Positions 1 to 12,296 are shown, counted from the stretch's first letter. The stretch is DNA of 64,000 nt from Vitellaria paradoxa (GCA_019916065.1 CM034244.1:34657433-34721432), one strand, 5' to 3'. Notes: generated by a model from the sequence alone, not told the origin. Numbers and translations are program-made.

Positions 1-1272
1 GGTCTTGAGAAGTGTAGTGAGAGATCTCCTCCTGGGTTTGTAAAGAGAGTAGAGGAGCTTGATGATCATATTGCTGCGGCTGATGATGATGATGATGGTG
101 ATGAAGAAGAAGAAGAGGGTAACCTCCGCCGCCTAAAGTTGCGGTAGAATTAGCAGTTGCATGAGCATTGGCAGAGGAGTTGCCGCCGTAGTGAAAGGCG
201 GCTGATGATGATGATGAGCCGCCGCCAAGAGCTATCAATTCCTCCTCGCGTTTCCTCGAGATTTCAATGGCTTGAGCTTCTTTCAATCTCTTCGCTGCGC
301 CTCCTCCGATCGGCAATGTGTTGCTCTCCAGAATCGCTTTCACGTCGTAGCGGTTCATGTCGAAGTTTGTCACTGCGTTCAGCCCTCTGAACTTTATTGC
401 TGCGATGTCATATGCTTCTGCAGCTTCCTCCTCTGTGCCTGTATGCATATATACAAATAAATATATATGATTAACTCGTAATTATTTTACATTCTCCTGT
501 TTATTACCATTAAAACTTAAAAGACCAATATCGAAAAAATTCAAGTGGCCAAAGCTGTAGCAGCCACTTTCCAAGATTCCAGCATTGAATAGATCAGCTG
601 GGAAAGATATTTGTCCCAGGTTAATTAAGGGGTGCTGTAATACATTTACACTTCAACGATTAAAGTATGAAATATCAATTGTTAAGTTTTTTTATTCAAA
701 TGATCTAATAATTCTGATTAATTTGATTAAAATAAAATTCTACCGTTAATCATTTAAAAAAAAAAATTTAACTGCTGATATCTTACACTTCTAAAGTTAA
801 AGTGTAAATGCACTGCAATACTCTCTAATTCATTTGTCCCTGATTAAAATATATAAATGTAAGTATAAAGATGGTCAAGACTGTATAATAAAAAAAATCA
901 CAATAAACATTTCAGAAAATTATACGGTCTAAGCTTATTATTTTGAAGTAAAAATTCATGAAATTAAAATTATACGGGCCTAGCATTGCTTTTTTTTTTT
1001 AAAAAAAGAAAAAATACAAATATTTAGATGAATAGAGATATGTGATTAACTATTGGAGGCCCTAGACGAGTGACTTAATTTGCGTATAATTAATGTATGG
1101 ATTATATACTTAAGAAATTTAAAAATGAAGACTCACTAAAAGTTCCCAAATAAAGGTCCTTGTTCCCTGCGACTCTTCCAATCCTTGCTTGCCATCTTCC
1201 GTGTTGGTGATGCCTGTTTAAATTATTTACATCATTATCCACACAGGATTTTTATTATTTTTTGGTTCTTAG

Positions 1273-1315
<43 letters not shown>

Positions 1316-2359
1316 AAGAAAGAAAGAAAGGGTACCTTGTAACTCCACGATACATTGATGCACCCCTAGAAAAGCCACTACTCTTCCTGAAATTTATTAT
1401 TACCAGGAGAAACAAGAACAGATTATTATAAGCAGTTAACAAAGCACTGCGCAAACTTGACTAATAAAAAATCAAAAAAATAAAAAAAAGGAAAAAAGAA
1501 ATAGAACTAAAAGCTTGCAGAATGAGTGGAGAAAATCAGCACACAATTAAACTCTATTGGCCATAGAGAGGATATATACATATATATAAATCTAACCTTC
1601 TAATTGAGGCCACAAATTCCTGTCTGGTCATATGTTTCATCTCCTCAAGTTCCTTTTCATAATTACTGATCTGCAATTTCATATTTGATTGATTATGGAC
1701 TGAACAGTACCAAAGATTTGTAATGGTGCAAGACATTATTTGTAGATCTGCCACTATTGGAAACTAATTTTAATTATCAGTGTGTTATCATACAGGGAAG
1801 TTTGTAGTAGTAGATGTTCCCCAGTACTTTAGTGCAGCCAGATCATAAGCCCTAGCCGCTTTCTCTTCTTTGTCATACCCACCTGCTCAAATTAAAAAAT
1901 AATAATAATAATTAAAAAAAAAAAGAAGAGAACACAAAGGGCTTATTACCTGGTATCAAAGTTCTGTGCATATATCAAAATTATTTGGGAAATATATATG
2001 ACTGGAAAAAAAAAAAGAAAAAGATGATGATGATGATTTCAGAACTCACCCAAATAGACTGCACATTGTGAAGTTGCGCAGAATCCACGAAAATGGAGAA
2101 AAATAATTAGAAACTTCTAAATATAATATATTGAAACGAAAATATTTTCTTTCAAATGTGTGATTGAGGCTCTTGGGTACCTTGGCGACCTTTCCTTGAT
2201 TGTCCTTCCCTTCTGCAACTATTATCCCAGAGATGAGCTTCATACCTACCTGTCCATCTATGTCTGCATTAATCACACCACACTTAAGTTAGCTTAGATA
2301 TTCTGATCAGGTGTGAACTTGAAAACAAAAAAAAAAAAAAATTAGACAATATATACATA

Positions 2360-2395
<36 letters not shown>

Positions 2396-3065
2396 CCCAC
2401 CTAGTTACACCTCTATATATTGATGTTCTCTGCCCAAATGTATCCAAAGTCCTTCTAGGGGCGGCTTCAACGATTGCAGTACTGTTGCTATTACTGTTTT
2501 CAACAGCACTGGTTTCACATGTGGAGCCCTTGCTACCACTGCCCATGGACAATGTCAGTGACTGACAATGAGTAGCATTTTCGTGAAGGTGGTCATAGTT
2601 ACTGGGAGGATTTGTTGTCCCTAAGTTGTTGTTTGGCACTGCCAATAGAGTACTACTGCTGCTTGGAAATAGGTAGTCAGCATCACCGCTGGCTTGATGA
2701 ATTTCATTGTAAGCCACAAGATCTGACTGGTTCTCAGATTTGCTACTCACTCCAAGGAAGTCTGCAACCTTTGGAACTTCACCAGTGCTTCCATGAGCAT
2801 GGATCAAATTCCATTCTGCTGCTAATTAAATATATGTCCAGAAGAATTGTAAATATATATATATATATGTAATAAGTATGTAAAAGAGAGATGCATGTTG
2901 AGTGATGTTACCTTGATTCTGAAATGGGTTATCTATATTTTCATTCATTAACCCTAGAGAGAAATGATGAGCCTGAGATGTATGCAGCGGAGCTGCTGCT
3001 GCTGCTGATGGTAAAGAAGAATGAGAAGGAGAAAGTGGAAAGGAAAGCCAGTTGTTTGAATTCAT
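1..3065 (-). CDS. PLT1/PLT2-like: AP2/ERF transcription factor, PLETHORA1/2 (AINTEGUMENTA-like) clade, 3' end cut by window
   Basis: Nuclear double-AP2 DNA-binding protein; family members PLT1/PLT2 are auxin-responsive regulators of the root stem-cell niche. Exons on the minus strand: 3065-2912, 2815-2401, 2263-2181, 2058-2050, 1882-1794, 1670-1597, 1386-1336, 1213-1137 and 438-1 (open). All join in frame at GT-AG sites, giving 463 residues before the window edge; the Arabidopsis protein is near 570. The N-terminus starts [13 protein letters not shown], followed by NIDNPFQNQ and [11 protein letters not shown], which are PLT1/2 signatures. AP2 repeat 1 (about residues 184-250) begins SIYRGVTR and has [11 protein letters not shown]; the linker has [12 protein letters not shown]; repeat 2 (about 286-345) begins SMYRGVTR. 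The last exon carries Ser and His runs. The start at 3065 is the first ATG in frame. PLT1 and PLT2 cannot be separated from sequence alone, though the NEK5 neighbour favours PLT1. Confidence 0.93.
628..826. mobile_element. MITE in the last PLT intron, copy 1 of a two-copy family
   Basis: The ends are inverted: GGGTGCTGTAATACATTTAC on the left, and on the right (read in reverse) GAGTATTGCAGTGCATTTAC. Similarity runs about 50 bp inward at each end. The interior is AT-rich and non-coding. A related element lies at about 42588-42796. No clean target-site duplication was found, so the superfamily is left open. Confidence 0.6.
1276..1310. repeat. (GA)n microsatellite in a PLT intron
   Basis: About 17 GA units followed by an A/GAAA-rich tail, just downstream (minus strand) of the exon ending at 1336. 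Likely to vary in length. Confidence 0.95.
2050..2058 (-). other. 9-nt mini-exon 4 of the PLT gene
   Basis: The nine bases TCTATTTGG sit between an acceptor (tgcag, ending at 2059) and a donor (gtgag, beginning at 2049). With the G from exon 3 and the GT of exon 5 they encode the VYLG of the first AP2 repeat. Skipping the exon would keep the frame but delete three residues from the repeat. Mini-exons at this spot are a known feature of ANT/AIL genes. Confidence 0.9.
2363..2392. repeat. (TA)n microsatellite beside a PLT donor site
   Basis: About 14 TA units lie within 10-40 bp of the intron 2 donor at 2400. Confidence 0.95.
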
Positions 3066-3440
3066 GGAATTGTTTTCTATAGTCTCCAAAAAGGACTTCA
3101 CTACTTAAATTTCTCTACCAATCAATCAATCGAAATTCTCCTGCAAAAACCAAAACATGAAAGAGAAGGATAAAAACCATAATGAAAGATTGATATATAC
3201 GTATATATAAAGAGAGAGAGAGAGCATTGGAGATGATAGATTCATAGATAGCCATGTCCAGAGAGTTTACCAAGTTAAAAGAAAGCCTCTAGGAGGGAAG
3301 CCTCTTTCTCTCTCTCCCTCTGTCTCCCTCTAGGGTTTTATGTTTGGTGAAATGAAAGAAAACAATCAGAGATAAAGAGGGGAGTAGAGGAGGTCTGAAA
3401 AGGAAATAATGGAGAAAGATACATGGTATTTAAATCTCTC
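3066..3440 (-). promoter_or_regulatory. PLT leader and core promoter region
   Basis: Upstream of the PLT start on the minus strand. A plausible leader intron has its acceptor at about 3142 (ttttgcag, then gagaatttcg) and its donor near 3270 (aacttg, then gtaaac). Pyrimidine/purine-rich tracts lie at 3210-3225 and 3300-3330, as in plant Y-patch promoters. An AT-box (ATTTAAATA) lies near 3428-3437. The transcription start is inferred, not seen. Confidence 0.4.
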
Positions 3441-5165
3441 TTGCTTTCTCTCTCTGTCCCTAGGGTTCCCTGCCAACCCTTTTGCAATGGTCGCTTTAAC
3501 TGGTCTGACCGACTCTACTTACCAAATTCCAACACTTCTAAACTATTAAACATAATAATATACCATTTAAGAGAGCAACAAAGGGCACGAGTGTCTTAAT
3601 ATACTAATGCGCCTGTGGTCCTTTAGTCTCTGTACAAGGACAAACCCACAATTCCAACTGGAAAATCCAATTCAACCCCCCTCTCTCTCTCCCTCCCTCT
3701 CTCTCTCTCTCTCATGACCCACTTGGTTTATTGGAACTCTCTTCCTCGTTCAATGCAATAAATGACTCCCCAAAGCCCAGCATTCCCACACTACATGCAT
3801 ATCATCTCTTGGACTAAAAATGACACTCTTAGTTAAAGTTACCCACCTCCCTCCTCTATCTCTATCGTGCATCCAGTCAATATTACTTAGGGATGTAAAC
3901 TAATCGAATCCGCACAAGTTTTAATTTATTTAAATTCACCTTGAATTATTTATATTGAACCCAATTTTGGTTCAAATTTTTATATAAGTTTGAATTTGTC
4001 TTAATGAAAAAGATTTTAAATTCAAACTCAATTTACAAATGACTTGATTAAATTAAAATGATGTCATTTTAGTCTCAAAAATAATAAATAAAAATTTTTT
4101 ATTAAAAAATATAAAAATGTTATTAATATATATATATATATATACACACACACTATTTTAACGAGCCAACTTATGAGCTTTTTTAGATTTGAACTTGATT
4201 TGTGAATAAAACGAAATCATAAACTTAATTTGTGACTCCCAAATAACTCACAAACATATTATTCAATTTGCTTTCACCTTTAATGTTGCTATATTTTACA
4301 TTTTAATAGGTAGACATATAGTAAATATATATACACAATGTGAAAGCAGTCCCATATTAAATCTTCATTCAACATAAGCCATATTGTAAATCCACGAGTC
4401 CCTGCATGTGTTAAAAATGAATTTGTACGGACGTGCAATTTTATATATCGAATATCCGTCGTATTAAATTAATAAAGTACTGGAAAAGGAGTAAGAATTA
4501 CTCCCTTGTTCAAAATAATTTAAAAAAAAAATGAAAGGCTGTTCATATAAAAAGATTAGATTAAGAAAGACGGAACGATTTTGGTTGGATTTTCCAAGCA
4601 GAAATCTGTTGACCATCTAATTGGAAACCGCACTCGTCAAAAGGTTAAAAACCAAAAAATGTTTTAAATACTATATTTGTTGCAGTGCATGTCCTCTCTC
4701 CTCTACAAACTAGAAGCTTTGTACTGTATTTTACACAGAAGCTAGATCTTTGACCATATGCGCCCTATCTTCCATTCAAAAACCCAAAATAGTCAAAGAT
4801 ATCTGAAAGATCTTAGCCCTCGGTCGTGCATGGACACATTTTCAGTAATCTGAATGGATGGCTATTATGATATCTTTATGGAATATATATATATATATAT
4901 ACATATATATACCCGATCAAATGCAATCATAATTGTGTTGCAATTACAATATTGTATCTAAGTATCGTAATTAATCATTTAATCTGAGCTCTTTACGTGG
5001 CCATCTTGAAGTGCCAAAATGGGAGCTTGGATTCCTTCGAAATCACTCTGATGAATCCGTAATAAGAGGGAGTGGAGGAAGAAAAAGAAGATGGAAACAG
5101 CAAGAGTAATTCACAAAGCATAGGTTCTTATTAGTCCGTTGAATCCACTGATATTCAATTATTTA
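3441..5165. other. AT-rich PLT upstream region, no gene seen
   Basis: Contains CT-rich tracts (3675-3715), TA repeats (4128-4142, 4884-4910) and unique-looking AT-rich sequence. At 3890 a TAGGGATG motif resembles hAT termini, but no partner end was found. No ORF of credible composition. Confidence 0.6.
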
Positions 5166-5466
5166 GGTGGTATTTAATTTGATTGTCTGTTTTTTTATTT
5201 TCTGTTTTATATATTTTATATTTTAAAAACTACAAATTAAAGAAATAAAAAATATTTTATTTTCTTATTTTAAAATTTTTTTATTTTAAGATTGAAAATG
5301 TTTAAAATGACTTTTTACTATTTTTTGTTTTATGTGTAAATTTATTTTTTATTTTTTAAAATAAAATTTTAAAATACAAGTGACTAAATGATTCTAACTT
5401 ATTTCTTTTGTTTTAAAAAATGCAAAATGACAAATAGGGTGAAAACAACAAATAAAAAACAAAAAC

Positions 5467-5500
<34 letters not shown>

Positions 5501-5510
5501 AAACGCAGCC
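5166..5510. mobile_element. Harbinger-like MITE, 345 bp, TSD TTA
   Basis: Starts GGTGGTATTTAATTTG and ends CCAAACGCAGCC. The 3-bp duplication TTA flanks it (5163-5165 and 5511-5513). It contains a run of about 30 A. It is related to the copy at 28047-28362 in the NEK5 gene: same order of AT-rich internal blocks and similar ends. Confidence 0.75.
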
Positions 5511-5513
5511 TTA

Positions 5514-6048
5514 GTAATTTTGGTATTCATTTTAGTGAATCAGAAATGATAAATTTTTTCCCCTCTTTGTGATGATGGTATGGGTTTATGGGATTTCGGT
5601 CTTATTCAATCTCTATTGTTTGATTTAATCAAAGAGGTTATTCACAAAAAAAAAAAAAAAAAAAAGTCCATGCAGAACTAATTCTTCCTTCGTTGCCTCT
5701 ATTTGAAGTTTTAAATTTTATTAAAAATTTAAATAAATTTATATAAATTTTAACTTTTTACATACACATTATACACCTTACGAGATTTTAACTTTTATCA
5801 ATTTATATTAATTTTTTTACCATTAATTAGTCTGATCACTTGGGTTGCTAGCAAGGCCACTGCAGCGAAAGCATGTTATTTACAAATAAATTGGGTTTGG
5901 AACTTCAAATGATGCACATACATCGATCAAACTAACACTGACATTGTTGATGGAAGATTTTTTTTTTTTACCAGATTGTCAGTAGAAATATACACGTATA
6001 TATATCTACGTGTGTGTCAGGGTTCACCCCTGCACTACACGAAATTAT
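5514..6048. other. AT-rich intergenic sequence, nothing recognised
   Basis: A 20-nt A tract lies near 5645-5665. No coding or structured element was recognised. Confidence 0.5.
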
Positions 6049-6196
6049 GGGGTCATTTAGAATCTCATAAAATAATATAAAATTTTATAAATTTTTATAA
6101 ATATAAATTACAAGACAGTAAAGTTTAAATTCTCTACTTACTGTACAAAACACGAGACATTAATTTTTACAATTTTATACAACTCCAAACACACTC
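6049..6196. mobile_element. Short TTTGG-type MITE, TSD TAT
   Basis: Begins GGGGTCATTTAGAATC and ends AACTCCAAACACACTC, flanked by TAT on both sides (6046-6048, 6197-6199). The interior matches the copies at 47981-48147 and 48493-48656 (blocks such as AATTACGAGACA and ACAATTTTAT). Confidence 0.65.
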
Positions 6197-6199
6197 TAT

Positions 6200-8155
6200 A
6201 TAACATTTTATATTGATAAAAATTATTTATAAATATATTATAAAATAGTATAATAAAATTACATATTTTATAAAAAGTAAGTTTATTTATACTCCACAAA
6301 TGACTTCTTATAATCTATTTTACCTTTTTTATTAAATAAAATTACAAAACTAAACCTTTTATTAGTTCTTATGTATTACTTAAAATAATGTAATTGTTCT
6401 TCATAAATAATTCTTCACAAATTTGGGTAAATACTCTTAGACTTAATTAAGTTTGGTGTAGAAAAATGAAAAAATATTTTAAGGAATAAAATAATTTATA
6501 TTTATATTTTTAACAAGGATACTAAAAAATTATTTTTTATTTTGTTTTGTTTTGTTTTCTAACTTAATCAAATAAAAAATAATTTCTTTCATTTATTTTC
6601 CTTTACAAACTTTGTTATTTAAACATTTTTGTCATCACTCTCAAGTTATTCAATAAGGGTCTATATGAAATTTTCAAAAAAAAAATATCAAAATAAGTAA
6701 ATAAATATATATAAAATTAACTTTTACGCAAAAAAAAAAGAAAAGAAAAGAAAATAATTTATTAGACAAAACATAATTATCATCAATCTGAAAACTTAAT
6801 TTGATTTTTTTTTATAGAAAGATATATTTTTGAAAAAAATTAGAATTAAAACTTTTTATTACAGTAAGATTATTCATATGCTATAAGTGAATTTTTTCAA
6901 AAATTAAGATGACAACTACTTGCTTGCCAAAAAAATCTAAAAAGGCAAGATTAGTTTTAGTAAATTTTCTTCTAAATATTTTATTTAAAAAGATATTTAT
7001 TATCATAAGATAAGAATATTTATGACATTACAATCATGCCATGAATTGAATATTGGTATAAGTGTATTTACAGTATTATAATTATAACCTTTCAAAAAAA
7101 AAAGTATTGTAATTATAAAAAACATATGATGAAAAAAAAAAGATGAAAAATTGCGTAATTTTAATTAACGAAAAAGTAAACTATAGTGTAAGAGTCTAAG
7201 AGGGAATTACTGCAGTGTAAATAGCTTCACATTTCATAAATTAGTTATTTTTAATTATTATTTTATATCTATATTTTCTTATTTTTATTAGTTTTAGTGA
7301 GCATGCAGAATTGATCAAAGTTGAGCTTTTATACACGTATTAAAAATTTATATTTTATTAATGCTAGCATAACTCAACATCTCAAGCATTCAAAAAACAA
7401 AACTTAGCTGTAAAATATATATTAAATCCCAAATCTATCTAATGGATCCGATTGAAAAAAATTAAAATAAAATATATATTATGATATGTAATATAAAATA
7501 AAATAATATAAAAAGTTCCCACTTAATCAATAAAAGAATAAACTTAATTTATACAAAAAATTATTTATGTATTATATTTGAAATTAAAATAATAAATATA
7601 AGCTTTAAACTATTTTTTTTTATATAAACTAAAGTTGGACCAAGTCAGACTGAGGGTAAATATTTATATAAACTCAAGTTCAAACAGAAAAAATTCATGT
7701 TTATATTTTCATTCTAGCCCATGTCATGGTTAATATATTCAAAATGTTATAAAATAAGGTTTTGAAATAACCACTCTACCAAAAGTTATGTGCTCAATAT
7801 TTTTTTTAGAACATTTATTAATTTTAATATGCACTTTTATTTTTTTAATTTTGACTCACTGTGTAAAAGTAATTTTAGTTAAAAATATTATCATTCTTAA
7901 TTTTGTTAAACTATGTTTGACTAGTTTTATAAAAATAATTCAAATTAAAAGTATTATTATATTTTGGTTTAATGGTTAGTTTGCTTTATTATAACTTAAA
8001 ATTATGTGTTTGAAATATGTAAACAATATTAAAGGAATAAGTCATTGTTTTCTATTCTAAATTAATATACATTGGAAGGAGATTTGTAAATTTAATTATT
8101 TTTTCCTTACACTAAAATTTTATATCCTAAAAGTCTTAATTGGTAAAGATTCAAA

Positions 8156-8159
<4 letters not shown>
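6200..8159. other. AT-rich intergenic sequence, no gene
   Basis: Very low GC. Short ORFs here (for example 7788-7979) have Phe/Ile/Leu-rich compositions expected of random AT-rich DNA. No element ends were identified. Confidence 0.6.

Positions 8160-8210
<51 letters not shown>
8160..8210. repeat. (ATT)n microsatellite
   Basis: About 17 perfect TTA/ATT units. Confidence 0.95.
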
Positions 8211-8649
8211 TAAATCTTAAATTTTCAAAAATGCATTTCAAATTTCATTAAATTTTTAGACTTTCAGGTTACTAATAAATTTTAAATATTAAATTTATGA
8301 ATGTCATATAACATTTAAAAGAATTAAAAATAGAGAAATTTAATCTCAAATTTCTATGAAAATAAAAAATAGAATGAAGGGTAAAGAGGTAAAGAATTTG
8401 AAATCATACGCTAAAAAAGAAGGCAACTGCATGGTTTTATTATAGAAATTAATATATATGTAAATTATTTTGTCTAAAATATAGTTAATTTTTAAAAATA
8501 ATAAATAAGTTAAATGTGCGAATTTGAAAATTAAACTTAGATCCAATGAATAATAAAATTATTATCAACCCGACCCCCAAGCATAATCCACCCACTGTTT
8601 TAAAACATCTATTGACCTCATTGGTAAAACCAGAAATCGCTGAAAATTG

Positions 8650-8890
8650 AGCTCCAAGGGTCGTAGCAAAAGAATTTACTGTAGGGGTTGCATTGAAGGA
8701 ATAATCGATCATGATTTGACGTGTGTTTAATCTAATGGTTATAATAATTTAATTAAAATTAATTTTAAAATAAAAATAAAAATTAAAAATTTTAATTAAA
8801 ATACAATTAATACAGAATATAAAAATATCATATTATATTAAACACAATCAAATGCTCATTCTTCCCATGTAGTCCTGGAACTTGTGGTTA
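8650..8890. mobile_element. Degenerate Mutator-like MITE, copy 1 of 3
   Basis: Read in reverse, it aligns with the right half of the 63109-63384 element: the blocks for the AATTAAAATTAATTTTA interior and the TACTGTAGGGGTTGCA terminus occur in the same order. Ends and target duplication are eroded, so limits are approximate. The 75-codon minus-strand ORF here is a by-product. Confidence 0.55.
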
Positions 8891-8924
8891 ATCTAGTAAT
8901 ATTAATGAGATCACGGTTGAATTC

Positions 8925-9195
8925 GGGTTGCAGGGGGCTGCAGTAAAAATATCAACTGTAGGAGCTGTTATGGAAAATGAAAGGTGAAGATTTGTTTGCA
9001 TTTAATTCAATGGTTCTAATTTATTTTAATTAAAATTATTTTTAAAATAAAAATAAAAATTTTAAAAATCTGATTGGAGTATAATTAATGTGAAATGTCA
9101 AAAGTCACATGTCATTAAAATATAAACAAATCTCCATCTTTCATTTTTCTACGACAGCACCTATAGTTAATATTTTCACTACAACCTTTGAACCC
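8925..9195. mobile_element. Mutator-like MITE, 271 bp, 9-bp TSD
   Basis: Flanked by the perfect 9-bp repeat GTTGAATTC (8916-8924 and 9196-9204). The left end GGGTTGCAGGGGGCTGCAGT pairs with the reversed right end GGGTTCAAAGGTTGTAGTGA. The inverted repeats extend about 75 bp. A 9-bp duplication with long inverted repeats is the Mutator hallmark. No transposase. Confidence 0.85.
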
Positions 9196-9509
9196 GTTGA
9201 ATTCTCATTAACTTGTCAAGTTGAATTATTGGCAGAATAACATGTCATTTTTTCGATTCTTGTGAAAATTTGGTGAATGAATAAGAAAGAGAAATGTAGG
9301 AGGGTATTTAAATTACCAATGTGCTTGGTGAGTGGCTAAGAAAGGAAAAATCTATAATTTAATCCGAATACTTAATTACAGAAAGAGAAAACACAACGAA
9401 GAGTAAAAGGGTCCCAAATAAAATTTGAAAGCTTGAGAAAAAAAATGATAATACAGGGATTTTTATGTTTATATATAAATATATAATTTTTTTGAAATAT
9501 GAATATATA

Positions 9510-9671
9510 GGATACATTTGGAGTGATAAAAAGTGAAATAAAATGAGAAAAAATAAAATAATTTATAAATTTGTAATTCGTATAATGAAATAAAAAGTAA
9601 ATAATTTTTAAAAATTTTTAAAATTTTTCAACAATTTTTGACGAATCAAACGTGTCAAACCAAACACACCC
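9510..9671. mobile_element. TTTGG-type MITE, 162 bp, TSD ATA
   Basis: Begins GGATACATTTGGAGTGATAA and ends CAAACCAAACACACCC, flanked by ATA (9507-9509, 9672-9674). The interior has the family blocks (GTAATTCGTATAATGA, AAATAATTTTTAAAAA). Confidence 0.75.
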
Positions 9672-9699
9672 ATAGTTGAATAGGCTGAGTTCGTTTGTA

Positions 9700-9865
9700 G
9701 TTCTACAAAATGAGGAACAGGACCCTCGTCTTTCGCTGCCGCTTTAACTTAAAAGCCTCCCTCCAAAAACCCTACAAACATAGGGGGTGCCTTTCAAAGC
9801 GAAATACAGAATGACATGAAGTTAACTACTGCCTAACCGAGAAAGAGAAGAATCTGACCCTAATT

Positions 9866-9900
<35 letters not shown>

Positions 9901-10290
9901 AAAAATTTATTGCTTCATTTGTTTCATTCTCTCTCTACAAGTGCACATGTGAATGTATGAATGTATTATGTATGTATATATATATTTTTTTCTTGAGAAG
10001 TGTGGTGGGATAGAAATTTGGTGAATGCATGCAAAGGCGATGGGATTCGCCACCGGCCATTTAAACCAGACAGCCACGCCGTTTCAGGTTTTGCGGCCAG
10101 ATTCGGAGGAATGTAACCGATACGTGCCGGTTCCGCATTTGCTCCACCTGCTTTTGTTGACTTCATGTTGAATTACCGGGCCCCACCGTCTCAGACCCCA
10201 CCGCTGATTATCCGCTCGTGCACTTCTTCTTTTTGCATGCTCTGCCCCAGCAAGACAAATTTTCAAAGGTGGGTCCCACTTTTTTTTTAA
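9700..10290. promoter_or_regulatory. GC-richer low-copy island, possibly an orphan promoter
   Basis: Stands out from the AT-rich surroundings. It holds a 55-bp CT-rich tract (9867-9900), GTGGGACCCAC-like boxes near 10267-10280 and a GGGCCCC box near 10180. These resemble TCP/site II elements of plant promoters. Two 60-66 codon minus-strand ORFs lie here, but neither resembles a known protein. It could be a promoter of an unseen non-coding RNA, a gene relic or a conserved non-coding sequence. Confidence 0.3.
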
Positions 10291-10299
10291 AATTCTCAG

Positions 10300-11907
10300 T
10301 TGATCATCATATCCCTTTTACATTTTTGGTTTCGTTAGCAAAACCCTAATTGTAATTCTACTACTGCATGCAAACCCTAATTGTAATTCTACCACTGCGT
10401 CCGGTGGATTGAAAAAAATTTTTAAATTTTAAAAAATTATTTTTTTTTTCACCGTATAAATTACAAACTCATAAATTATTTTAAATTATCTCACTTTTTG
10501 TCTATTGGCCTAAACGCCCCCATATTTTATTTAAGTGATATGTTTTTATTTGGAGCTCTTTAACTTTTCACAAAATTTCAATTTTTTATATACCATACAA
10601 ACTATGAGATTATTATGTGTATTAATTTATATTAATTTTTTGTACTCCATACACACACATAACTAAGAAAAGAGGAGGTTGACATCGTTATACAATGTCA
10701 GTCGCATAACATCATACTCGTGGGCTATTGAATTAAAATTTAACGGTTTAAATTTATTCAAGTGTTTTTTAAATTAAAAATATATGAATGAATCTACGCC
10801 ATTGATCTGATATTTGGGACTGTCAGCTCCTTTGCGTCCCATAAATAGGTTATTTTTTTTCTTAAATTTTATGCTAGAACCATATGGTATAATTATTAAT
10901 TTATATTTTAAAAACTAATTTTATTTTATTTTTTAATAAAAAATTATAATTAAAGATTACTAAATACATCATAAATAATAATATCTTACATTTTAATGAA
11001 GTTGTATATGAAAAAAATGCAAAACATTGTTAATTCTTAAAGGGTGCTCTCGAGACACCTATCAACAAATGTGTACAGTAAAGATAAAAAGAGAAAAGCG
11101 CAATTCGAAGAATTTATTTAGTTTCCATAAGCTAGCCTCACTTAAATTGACAGATTGAATAACACAATTATGATTGTGATTGTGGTTAGCAAACCACCAA
11201 AGGATGGATGATGTCAACTCCATCATAATTTAATTTAAACTATTAGATTAAAACTAAATAATCTAAATATATTTATAATTTTTTAATTTAAAAATACATA
11301 AATATATTTAAATAAGTTAAATTTTAATTTAATGATTTAAATTAAATTATTACGAATTGACATTGAATTCAATGTCAATCACCAAGTTCGACCGTTAAAA
11401 AACAAAAAAATACAGATATCAGTGGCATATTTATCCATTTATAGCAACGCCCTTTTAGTTTGCAAGTAGTATTACTATTCTACCACAGTCATCAATCTAC
11501 CTTGAGATATTAGTTGAGGGGAAATAGTGACATCCACCTTGTTTGGAAGTAAAATTTTTAATATTTTTTTTGTAATTTTTTTAGCAAAAATTAGTAAGTG
11601 AAATTTTTTGTACGTTTGATAAAATAAATAGAAATTTTTAGTAATTTTTGACAGATTTTAGGTGTTTAATAAAATAAATAAAAAATTTAGTAACTTTGGT
11701 AACTTTTGAATTAAATTAAAATGAAATGATTATTATATCCCACCAATTTAGCAAAAGTTGATGTTTTGGTAAAGTGTAAACTCCGCAAAAAGAGTAATTT
11801 TTTATGTTTTACTAAATATCTAAAATATCAAAAGTTAGTATTTCTTTTTAGCTCTATTTTGCTCCTCCAGACAGGACGATAGTTGCCAAATAAGTTGGCC
11901 TAGGTGG
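10300..11907. other. AT-rich intergenic sequence with eroded repeats
   Basis: A degenerate TTTGG-type fragment lies around 10400-10515, and a region starting near 11540 (TTGTTTGGAAGTAAAATT) looks like another small element without a clear end. No gene. Confidence 0.5.
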
Positions 11908-12128
11908 GTTAAAATTAGGGATGGCAAAATTGGTGGATTGGGCGGGTTAGTGATGGGTTTAAATGGGTTGGAGATTAAATGGGTGCAACTCAAATTCACC
12001 CAATTAAAAAGCGGGTTAGATATGGGCAGGTTGAATACGGGTTATTTCAAACCCATGAACACATATCCAACCCATTTATTTATGACCTCACTTACTTTTT
12101 AAAAAAAATTAAAAATTTATTTCAATTA

Positions 12129-12135
<7 letters not shown>

Positions 12136-12164
<29 letters not shown>
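12136..12164. repeat. (TA)n microsatellite inside the hAT-like element
   Basis: About 14 TA units. Confidence 0.95.
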
Positions 12165-12167
<3 letters not shown>

Positions 12168-12296
12168 CATCAATATTTATTTTAATTAATATAATATTAT
12201 ACATATTACATAATATTATATATTATATTTACATTTTTTAGTTAATTTTGAATTTGTTCGAACCGATTTATTTTTTATTCAATTTTAAATCAGTAA

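Noticed and set aside
3890..4260. Possible hAT-like element starting TAGGGATG
   Set aside because: No partner terminus or 8-bp duplication could be found.
8485..8712. 75-codon minus-strand ORF with a hydrophobic end
   Set aside because: It lies in the degenerate Mutator-like MITE and AT-rich flank, with no recognisable family.
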